Origin: an uncultured Gammaproteobacteria bacterium
GTDB lineage: Bacteria; Pseudomonadota; Gammaproteobacteria; Halothiobacillales; Halothiobacillaceae
Assembly: GCA_938004235.1 (NCBI GenBank)
Contig: CALKWL010000143.1
Span: 1-21,046 of the forward strand
Length of the DNA: 21,046 nt
Direction of reading: 5' to 3'
Below, one piece after another: positions 15,147 through 21,046 of this stretch (the stretch's first letter is position 1; every line of letters begins with the position of its first letter). The notes beneath the pieces are model-generated. The model was not told where the DNA came from, searched no databases, and saw only the letters and a list, made by a program, of their open reading frames with translations. The translations under genes were made by a program, and so were the position numbers.

Positions 15147-16586
15147 ATGCCGACCAAGGTCATCCATTCTCGCAATCTGCTCAAAGTTTCCGCGCTTGCG
15201 CTCGCGCTCGCCGTTGGCGCAGGGTTGGCTTCCCAGCCCGCCCAGGCTACTCCCTTGCCGGACTTCGTACAGACCATTAAAGACGTCTCCCCGGCGGTGG
15301 TGAACATCAACACCACGCAGAAACGTCCCAAAATAGCGCGCGGCATGCCGCCCGGCGCGATTCCGCAATTCCCCGAAGGTCATCCCTTCAATGACCTGTT
15401 CAGGCATTTTTACGAAGGGATGCCCGGTGAAGGCATGCCCAGTCAACGACCGGCGCAATCGCTGGGCTCCGGCTTCATCATTGATGCCAGCGGCATCATT
15501 CTGACCAATGCGCATGTGGTCAAGGACGCGGAAAGCATCAATGTACGCCTGCAAGACAAACGCGAACTGCCCGCCAAGGTACTCGGTCTAGATGAGCGCA
15601 CCGACGTCGCCGTGCTCAAGGTCGAAGCCAGCGGCCTGCCGGTGGCGCGTCTGGGCAACTCCGATCAAACCGAAGTCGGCGAATGGGTTTTGGCGATTGG
15701 CTCACCGTTCGGCCTCGACTTCACCGCCACGCAGGGCATCGTCAGCGCCTTGGCGCGCAATCTGCCGGATGACAATTACGTCCCCTTTATCCAGACCGAC
15801 GCCGCCGTGAACCCCGGCAACTCCGGCGGCCCGCTGTTCAACACCCGCGGCGAAGTCATCGGCATCAATTCACAGATCTACTCGCGCTCCGGCGGCTACA
15901 TGGGTCTGTCCTTCGCCATCCCGATCAACACGGCGGTGCAAGTCGCCGACCAGTTACGCACAGGCGGCAAGGTGGTGCGCGGCTGGCTGGGCGTAATGAT
16001 TCAGCCGATTGACGCTGACCTGGCCAAGTCCTTTGGGCTGGATCGTCCGCGCGGCGCACTGGTGGCACAGGTGCAGCCCGATAGCCCGGCCGCCAAGGCT
16101 GGTGTGAAGTCCGGCGACGTGATCCTGAAATTCAATGGTCAGACCATCGAGTCCACCGGCCAGCTCCCCGCCAAGGTCGCGGCTACCAAGGTCGGCTCCA
16201 AGGCCGAGCTGGAAATTCTGCGCGACGGCAAGGAAAAGACCCTGGACGTCACCATCGAGCAGCTCAAGGATGAAAGCACCAGCAGCGCATCTCCCGGTGC
16301 CGAACCGGGCGAGGCCTCGCTTGGCCTGGCCGTGCAGCCGCTGGATGCTGCGCAGCTCAAGGAGCTGGAAATCAAGCACGGCCTGTTGGTGCGTCAGGTG
16401 GGTGATGGTGCCGCCGCACGCGCCGGCATTCGTCCGGGCGACGTGTTGATGGAGCTGGGCGGAGTCAAGCTGGAGTCGCTCGCCGACCTCAAGGCAGCCG
16501 TAGCCAAGCTCAAGCCGGGGCAGCCTGTGGCCATGCGTCTGATACACGACAAGTCGCCGTTGTTTATTGCCTTAAAAGTCGAGTAA
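15147..16586 (+). CDS. mucD: Periplasmic serine endoprotease, DegP/DegQ (Do) family, MucD-type
   Basis: This 479-residue protein starts at ATG 15147, with AAGGAG (15133-15138) in front. The frame is open back to 14925, but that part runs through repeats and would bury the signal peptide. The signal peptide is residues 1-34, with likely cleavage after AQA. In the trypsin-like domain the triad is H123 (LTNAHVV), D153 (ERTDVAVLK) and S226 (NPGNSGGPL). PDZ1 spans about 280-370 and PDZ2 about 390-475. It degrades or refolds damaged periplasmic proteins, assembling as an oligomer. The sequence is closest in style to Pseudomonas MucD/DegQ. A sigma-E-type promoter lies upstream and a clear terminator downstream, so it is probably a single-gene unit induced by envelope stress. 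Confidence 0.95.
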   Translation: MPTKVIHSRNLLKVSALALALAVGAGLASQPAQATPLPDFVQTIKDVSPAVVNINTTQKRPKIARGMPPGAIPQFPEGHPFNDLFRHFYEGMPGEGMPSQRPAQSLGSGFIIDASGIILTNAHVVKDAESINVRLQDKRELPAKVLGLDERTDVAVLKVEASGLPVARLGNSDQTEVGEWVLAIGSPFGLDFTATQGIVSALARNLPDDNYVPFIQTDAAVNPGNSGGPLFNTRGEVIGINSQIYSRSGGYMGLSFAIPINTAVQVADQLRTGGKVVRGWLGVMIQPIDADLAKSFGLDRPRGALVAQVQPDSPAAKAGVKSGDVILKFNGQTIESTGQLPAKVAATKVGSKAELEILRDGKEKTLDVTIEQLKDESTSSASPGAEPGEASLGLAVQPLDAAQLKELEIKHGLLVRQVGDGAAARAGIRPGDVLMELGGVKLESLADLKAAVAKLKPGQPVAMRLIHDKSPLFIALKVE

Positions 16587-16609
16587 GCTCGCTCCAAGCC
16601 GAGTTTTAC

Positions 16610-16631
16610 AACCCGCTGCGGCGGGTTTTTT
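16610..16631 (+). terminator. Intrinsic terminator after the protease gene
   Basis: AACCCGC (16610-16616), a TGCG loop and GCGGGTT (16621-16627) form a perfect 7-base stem, directly followed by a T-run to 16631. It lies 23 bases after the mucD stop and only 13 bases before the glnB start, so it ends protease transcripts in the forward direction only. Confidence 0.9.
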
Positions 16632-16644
16632 ATTGGAGAGCAAA

Positions 16645-16983
16645 ATGAAAAAAATCGAAGCCATTATCAAACCCTTCCGCCTTGACGACGTGCGTGAAGC
16701 ACTGATGGAGCTGGGCGTATCCGGCATGACCGCCACCGAAGTCAAAGGCTTTGGCCGCCAGAAAGGCCACACCGAACTCTATCGCGGCGCGGAATATGTG
16801 GTCGATTTCCTGCCCAAGGTCAAAATCGAGGTTGTGGTGGTCGATGCCCAGGTGGACGCCATTGTCGATGCGATTCTGCGCACCGCAAAAACCGGCAAGA
16901 TCGGCGACGGCAAGATTTTTGTCAGCGACATCGAGCGCGCGATTCGCATCCGCACGGGCGAAGAGGATGATTCGGCGGTTTAA
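16645..16983 (+). CDS. glnB: Nitrogen regulatory protein P-II (GlnB)
   Basis: This 112-residue trimeric signal protein reports nitrogen and energy state by binding 2-oxoglutarate and ATP/ADP. It controls NtrB and glutamine synthetase adenylylation. The start ATG at 16645 is preceded by GGAG (16635-16638); an in-frame TTG four codons upstream is not needed. The T-loop GRQKGHTELYRGAEY ends at Y51, the uridylylation site. TGKIGDGKIFV (82-92) is the nucleotide-binding B-loop, and the C-terminus RIRTGEEDDSAV is typical GlnB. No ammonium transporter gene is beside it, favouring GlnB over GlnK. A terminator sits right before its ribosome site, so its own promoter is not obvious. Confidence 0.96.
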   Translation: MKKIEAIIKPFRLDDVREALMELGVSGMTATEVKGFGRQKGHTELYRGAEYVVDFLPKVKIEVVVVDAQVDAIVDAILRTAKTGKIGDGKIFVSDIERAIRIRTGEEDDSAV

Positions 16984-17048
16984 GGACGGTTGAATCACGC
17001 ACAACCGTTGCGGCGATACGGAGCGCTTCAGGCATCGAAAACTTTCCT

Positions 17049-17627
17049 ATGCGCTCACTCGCAACCCTGCTTGATGATGTCAAAAACTGCCAGCGTTGCG
17101 CCGAAAGTCTTCCTTTCGCCCCCCGACCGGTTTTGCAGTGCCGTGCATCCGCGCGCATCCTGATTGCGGGACAAGCCCCTGGTCGCAAGGCTCATGACTC
17201 AGGGCTTCCTTTCAATGACGTTAGCGGCGACCGCTTGCGCTCCTGGTTGGGACTTTCGCGCGAAACCTTTTACGACAGCCACCAAGTCGCCATCTTGCCC
17301 ATGGGCTTTTGCTTTCCGGGAAAAGGGCGCTCTGGCGATCTTCCACCGCGCCCTGAATGCGCGCCGATGTGGCGTGCCGAGCTGCTTGCTCACTTGAAAC
17401 ATCTGGAGCTGACCCTCGCCATTGGTCGTTATGCCATGGCGTATCATCTTCCCGGAGCGGGCTCGTCCGTCACGGAGGTTGTCCGCGCATGGCGCGAGCA
17501 TTGGCCCAGAGTCGTGCCGCTGCCTCACCCAAGCCCCAGAAACAACCGTTGGCTTGCGCAGAACCCCTGGTTCGAAACGGAGCTACTTCCTGAGCTGAAA
17601 ACCCGCGTGGCGGATGTCCTGCGCTGA
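17049..17627 (+). CDS. Uracil-DNA glycosylase superfamily protein, divergent
   Basis: This 192-residue protein has the uracil-DNA glycosylase fold signature. Motif 1 is GQAPG (41-45) where family 4 enzymes have GEAPG, followed by GLPFNDVSGDRLRSWLG. Motif 2 is HPSPRN (160-165) near the C-terminus. Cysteines C14, C17, C88 and C104 (CX2C ... CX15C) match the spacing that binds a 4Fe-4S cluster in family 4/5 glycosylases. The family removes uracil from DNA to start base excision repair, but this clade is not well characterised, and the altered motifs leave activity open. It lies 65 bases after glnB, with no strong ribosome site. It converges with waaA with 11 bases between stops. Confidence 0.85.
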   Translation: MRSLATLLDDVKNCQRCAESLPFAPRPVLQCRASARILIAGQAPGRKAHDSGLPFNDVSGDRLRSWLGLSRETFYDSHQVAILPMGFCFPGKGRSGDLPPRPECAPMWRAELLAHLKHLELTLAIGRYAMAYHLPGAGSSVTEVVRAWREHWPRVVPLPHPSPRNNRWLAQNPWFETELLPELKTRVADVLR

Positions 17628-17638
17628 TGCGCCGATGC

Positions 17639-18910
17639 CTACAGGGACAGTCGCGCCAATAACCGCTGCAATGTACCGCGATGCTCGGCCAGAAAGGCTG
17701 CGCCACGATCAGCGGCATCCTCCTGTTCTTGCGCACTCATCAATACGGCCTCGGCCAAGCTGGGAGCATCGTTCACCATCTTCACCAGACCCTTGGACTG
17801 CATGGCGGCGTAGATTTCCGCAAAGTTGAACACCGCCTCGCCGCTGATGACGGGAAGTCCAAGCGCCAGTGGTTCCAGCGGGTTATGTCCGCCGTGCGGC
17901 ACGAGGCTACCGCCGACAAAGGCGACATCGCTGGCGGCGTAGAAATCCATCAGTTCGCCCAAGGTGTCGATCAGCACGACCGACACGTCTTGCTGTAGGT
18001 GCGACAAACTCGCACCCACATTGAGATTTGAACGCCGCGCAAGCACAAACCCTTGCGCCTGAAGCAAACGCACAACGTCATCCGCCCGCTCGGGGTGACG
18101 CGGGGCGAGCAGGAGCAGCGCGTCGCGGTATTGCGCCATGACCTGCTGATGCGCCGCCAAAACCTGTTCTTCTTCGCCGGGGTGGGTGCTGGCGGCAATC
18201 CATACCAGACGCTCTTTTCCAAACAGTTCACGCCATTTCGCGCCGCGTTTGCGTGCTTCTGGCGCAATCTGCAAATCAAACTTCAGATTGCCCAAGGCTT
18301 CAACCTTATCCGGCGACGCGCCAAGGGCGATAAAGCGCGCCACATCATGTGCATCGCGGGCAGCAATCCAGTCCAGTGCGTGCAGGGTATCCGCCACCAA
18401 CGGACGCACCTTGGCATAGCCGCGCAGCGAGCGCTCGGACAGGCGCGCATTGGCCAATATTAGCGGGATACCGCGTTGCCTGGCTTCGGCAAACAGATTC
18501 GGCCACAGCTCGGTTTCCATAATCACCCCGCGCGTAGGCTGGGTGCGCTCGAAAAAGCGCCGCACTGCGCCGGGCAGGTCGTAGGGCAGATACACATGCT
18601 CGATGGTTTTGCCGAACACGCGCCGCAGCTGTGCCGAGCCGGTCGGCGTGGTCGTCGTGACGAGAATCGCCCAGTCGGGATGCTGAGCTTGCCAGGCGCG
18701 AATCAGCGGGGTGGCGGCGATGACTTCGCCCACGGAAACGGCGTGAACCCACAAACGTGGTTTCACGGGGAACCTAGCGCTAAAACCAAGGCGCTCACCC
18801 CAGCGTGCGCGGTAATCGAGATTGCTGCGACCTTTCCACGCCAAGCGGGCAAATGCCAGCGGGGTGAGCAGGGTAAGTAATCCGCTGTAAAGCGCCCGCC
18901 GCCAGCTCAT
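17639..18910 (-). CDS. waaA: 3-deoxy-D-manno-octulosonic acid (Kdo) transferase
   Basis: This 423-residue GT30 enzyme transfers Kdo from CMP-Kdo to the lipid A precursor at the cytoplasmic face of the inner membrane. A hydrophobic N-terminus (about 6-22) anchors it. E62 in HAVSVGEV matches the catalytic base, METELWPN lies at 131-138, and the CMP-binding part has STHPGEEE (241-248) and FVGGSLVPHGGHNPLEP (331-347). All family hallmarks are present. Residues 298-306 (VGASLSHLQ) are encoded by a copy of a palindromic repeat. The loop is about 6 residues longer than in my recollection of other WaaA proteins, and the frame is kept. The start overlaps the waaC stop by 4 bases (ATGA). Confidence 0.96.
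   Translation of the reverse strand: MSWRRALYSGLLTLLTPLAFARLAWKGRSNLDYRARWGERLGFSARFPVKPRLWVHAVSVGEVIAATPLIRAWQAQHPDWAILVTTTTPTGSAQLRRVFGKTIEHVYLPYDLPGAVRRFFERTQPTRGVIMETELWPNLFAEARQRGIPLILANARLSERSLRGYAKVRPLVADTLHALDWIAARDAHDVARFIALGASPDKVEALGNLKFDLQIAPEARKRGAKWRELFGKERLVWIAASTHPGEEEQVLAAHQQVMAQYRDALLLLAPRHPERADDVVRLLQAQGFVLARRSNLNVGASLSHLQQDVSVVLIDTLGELMDFYAASDVAFVGGSLVPHGGHNPLEPLALGLPVISGEAVFNFAEIYAAMQSKGLVKMVNDAPSLAEAVLMSAQEQEDAADRGAAFLAEHRGTLQRLLARLSL
17994..18020. repeat. Palindromic repeat copy inside waaA
   Basis: TGTAGGTGCGA (17994-18004) and TCGCACCCACA (18010-18020) are 11-base arms with one mismatch around a 5-base loop. The first 22 bases match the reverse complement of the repeat at 12915-12936 at 20 positions. 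It is a shortened copy of the same family, lying in frame within the coding sequence and specifying VGASLSHLQ in a loop of the transferase. Confidence 0.8.
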
Positions 18911-19878
18911 GCAAACACTGCCTGCAAACGATCCACCACCGCTTCGGCACTCAAATCATCCTGCGGTGTGAGGCTGGCGATCTGCGGCGCATCGGTCTCG
19001 CAGCGCACCCCCGTCAGCGCGGGCAAGGTGGCAGGAAACAGCGCCAGACCGGGCTTGCGCAGGGCTGCGGCGACATGCATCAGACCTGTATCGACACCCA
19101 GCACAGCATCTGCGCGCCCAATGACGGCGGCCAGCGCATCCAGCCGCAGGCGCGGCAGAACCTGCGCCGTTGGCACAGCGGCGGCAATGCGCTCGGCGCG
19201 CTCCTTTTCGCGGGCATTGCCCCAGGGCAGCAGCAGGGCACGTCCGCGTTGCGCCAAAGCGTGACCCACGGCGATCCAATCCGCCTCCGGCCATTCCTTG
19301 TCCACGCGACTGGTGCCGTGCAGCGCGAGCACAAATGAGAGCGGCATTTCAATCGGCGGGATGGAAATACGCTCAGTCAATCCAGCCAGACCATAATCCA
19401 GAGGCAAATCCTCCATGCCATAACCTAGCGCCGCTGCCAGCAAGCGTCGGTTGCGCTCAATGGCGTGCAGGTCACGCGGCACACCGGCGCGCCAGTTGTA
19501 GGTCAGTGCAGCCAGCGGCTCGCGGATCGAATGGCGGTCATAACCCCAATGTTCACCCCGCGCCAAGCGCGCCAGCAGAGCACTTTTCAGCAAACCCTGC
19601 GTGTCGATCACGGCAGCGTAGTTTGTTTCACGCAGTACCGTTCGCGCCGCGCCCAGCTCACACCATGTCGCCTTGGAAAGCAGCGATTTACGCCAGCGCC
19701 GTATGGCCACCGGGATCACGCGCTCAACCGCAGGATGCCAAGCAGGCACGGCGGCGAAGCTTTCTTCAGCCACCCAATCCACCTGCAAGCCCGGGATGAC
19801 TTTGGCGGCATCACTTAACGCAGGCAGCATGTGTACCAGATCGCCAAGTGAAGATGTTTTAACGACAAGAATGTGCAT
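18907..19878 (-). CDS. waaC: Lipopolysaccharide heptosyltransferase I
   Basis: This 323-residue GT9 enzyme adds the first L-glycero-D-manno-heptose from ADP-heptose to Kdo2-lipid A. The start MHILVVKTSSLGD is the WaaC N-terminus, with D13 as the catalytic base. ALHGTSRVDKEWPEADW (189-205) and LGVDTGLMHVAAAL (259-272) form the nucleotide-sugar site typical of the family. Length is normal. It overlaps the upstream glycosyltransferase by one base (TGATG) and waaA by four, so the three core genes are translated as one unit. Confidence 0.95.
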   Translation of the reverse strand: MHILVVKTSSLGDLVHMLPALSDAAKVIPGLQVDWVAEESFAAVPAWHPAVERVIPVAIRRWRKSLLSKATWCELGAARTVLRETNYAAVIDTQGLLKSALLARLARGEHWGYDRHSIREPLAALTYNWRAGVPRDLHAIERNRRLLAAALGYGMEDLPLDYGLAGLTERISIPPIEMPLSFVLALHGTSRVDKEWPEADWIAVGHALAQRGRALLLPWGNAREKERAERIAAAVPTAQVLPRLRLDALAAVIGRADAVLGVDTGLMHVAAALRKPGLALFPATLPALTGVRCETDAPQIASLTPQDDLSAEAVVDRLQAVFA

Positions 19879-21032
19879 CAGGCGCGTGCTTCGAGGAGTT
19901 CAACATAAAGGCGTTCATAGGCTTGCGCCACCTGCGCCCAATCATAGCGCGCCGCCACTTTGCGCCCAGCCTGGGCAAGCGCGGCGCGGCGCGTTTCATC
20001 ATTCAGCAGAGCGTGCAAAGCTGCGCCAAGCTCGTCCTTTGATGCAGGATCATGCAGCAGCACCGCCTCGTGTTCATCCAGGTCGGCGCTCAAGCCACAA
20101 TACGGCGCACGGCTCACCACCACGGGCAAGCCCTGTGCCATGGCCTCAAGCACCACCATGCCGAAGGTATCCTCCCGCGTGGGGTGAACCAACACATCCG
20201 CAGCGGCATACACCGGGTGCATGGCTTCTTGCCTGCCGAGAAAATGCACACGCTCATCCACCCCCATGGCTCGGCAACGCGCTTGATACTCGGCGAGATG
20301 GGCGGAATGACCAACGACCATGAGGTGGACGGGCATGGGTTGTAGGTGTTCCAGCGCCTCCAGCAGAGTATCCAACCCCTTGCGCCGAAAATCATTGGCC
20401 ACGAACAGCAGCAAAAACGCATCCTGCGGCAAGGCAAGTGCCAATCGCGCCGCATCCTGGCCAAGCGGGTGTTCCGGCACGATCACCCCCGGTGGAATGA
20501 TATGCAAACAATCTTGACTTGCGGGATAACTTGCCGCCATTTCATCGCGCAAAGTCGCAGAGACCACGCCAATTGCCCGCCCTGGACAGGGGAAAAAGCG
20601 CGCCGCTTCAAGCCGCAAATACGTCATCAAACGCAGGCTGGTGACAATTTTCAGCCATTGCACAGCTCGGCGAGCAAGCGGGCTTGCGGGTGGCAAAAGA
20701 TTGTGCCGCATCGGGCGCACATGCACGGTCTGCACCCGACCCGCCCAGCCATTTTCATGCGAATGCACGATGTCAAAACCCGAGCGCGTCAGGCGTGCGA
20801 CTTTCCGCGCAAACAACAACTGATTCAGCCAGCGCGGCTTGCGCATGGGCGACAGGCGGTGATAGCTCATGCGCGCATCGTCATGCTCGATAGCTTGCGC
20901 AAACACATGCACCTCATGCCGCGCGGCAAGCTGCTCGGCCACCGCCACGGCATAGCGCTCCGCACCGCCACCATGCGTGGCGAAATTGCGCGTAATGATT
21001 GCGATACGCAGACGTTTCAACGCCAAGCTCAT
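19878..21032 (-). CDS. GT4-family glycosyltransferase (lipopolysaccharide core, WaaG-like)
   Basis: This 384-residue cytoplasmic GT-B enzyme has an N-terminal acceptor domain starting LRIAIITRNFATHGGGAERY, with the glycine-rich loop of GT4 enzymes. The donor domain has VANDFRRKGLDTLLEAL (211-227) and PTREDTFGMVVLEAMAQGLP (284-303), the (E/D)X7E nucleotide-sugar motif with E296. It sits just before waaC and waaA in one coupled operon, so a role in adding a hexose to the lipopolysaccharide core, as WaaG does, is likely. Its sugar and exact acceptor are not predictable. The start at 21032 is 14 bases from the contig end. A TGA two bases before the ATG could be the stop of a further upstream gene. 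Confidence 0.88.
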   Translation of the reverse strand: MSLALKRLRIAIITRNFATHGGGAERYAVAVAEQLAARHEVHVFAQAIEHDDARMSYHRLSPMRKPRWLNQLLFARKVARLTRSGFDIVHSHENGWAGRVQTVHVRPMRHNLLPPASPLARRAVQWLKIVTSLRLMTYLRLEAARFFPCPGRAIGVVSATLRDEMAASYPASQDCLHIIPPGVIVPEHPLGQDAARLALALPQDAFLLLFVANDFRRKGLDTLLEALEHLQPMPVHLMVVGHSAHLAEYQARCRAMGVDERVHFLGRQEAMHPVYAAADVLVHPTREDTFGMVVLEAMAQGLPVVVSRAPYCGLSADLDEHEAVLLHDPASKDELGAALHALLNDETRRAALAQAGRKVAARYDWAQVAQAYERLYVELLEARA

Positions 21033-21046
21033 TTCATGCCCCGCTG

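Noticed and set aside
50..21046. CRISPR array, tRNA/rRNA genes, transposase or integrase
   Set aside because: I looked for regularly spaced direct repeats, tRNA-like features and mobile-element proteins and found none. The repeats present are short palindromes, not spaced arrays.

Overview
The window looks like one contig of a GC-rich proteobacterium, most likely a gammaproteobacterium. The evidence is an enterobacterial-type hemC-hemD-hemX-hemY run, a YbiT-type ABC-F protein, a MucD/DegQ-type protease with a sigma-E-like promoter, GlnB, and lipopolysaccharide core genes (waaA, waaC). The first 49 bases are not genomic: they match an Illumina TruSeq index/read-2 adapter with one mismatch, so genomic sequence starts at position 50.

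Left end (50-3196, minus strand): a type I restriction-modification operon cut by the contig edge. hsdM is followed by a small HEPN-family protein (RX4HXY motif) and then by one long reading frame in which a minimal nucleotidyltransferase (MNT) domain (GSX10DXD motif) is fused in frame to the type I specificity subunit HsdS. The genes overlap by 8 and 4 bases, so they are probably translationally coupled. The visible HsdS has its first target-recognition domain and central conserved region. The second recognition domain, and any hsdR, lie beyond the edge. This is a HEPN/MNT toxin-antitoxin-type pair built into a restriction-modification operon, with the MNT half covalently attached to the DNA-recognition subunit. 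It is the most unusual item in the window.

3287-7447 (minus): hemC, hemD, hemX and hemY, for tetrapyrrole synthesis from porphobilinogen to uroporphyrinogen III plus two membrane-anchored accessory proteins. The restriction operon starts only 90 bases after hemY. Divergent from hemC (7709-11195, plus) is a three-gene cassette: a polytopic membrane protein, a GtrB-like glycosyltransferase and a GtrA-family membrane protein, all overlapping by 4 bases. It resembles systems that load a sugar on a lipid carrier, flip it and transfer it to a surface glycan.

11279-14863 (plus): ybiT, hemH (ferrochelatase) and a molybdopterin-binding-fold protein coupled to hemH. Then come a hairpin-rich spacer with a candidate sigma-E promoter, a periplasmic Do-family protease, a clear intrinsic terminator, glnB, and a divergent uracil-DNA-glycosylase-family protein with four possible cluster-binding cysteines. 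Converging from the right (minus) are a GT4 glycosyltransferase, waaC and waaA, for inner-core lipopolysaccharide assembly.

A small palindromic repeat family appears at least twice, with a third degenerate copy. One copy lies between ybiT and hemH, one sits in frame inside waaA, and a weak one lies upstream of hemC. A different, widespread palindromic repeat sits in frame inside the hsdS part next to the contig break. No tRNA, rRNA, CRISPR array, transposase or integrase was seen. No gene-free stretch exceeds 300 bases; the longest is 14864-15146.
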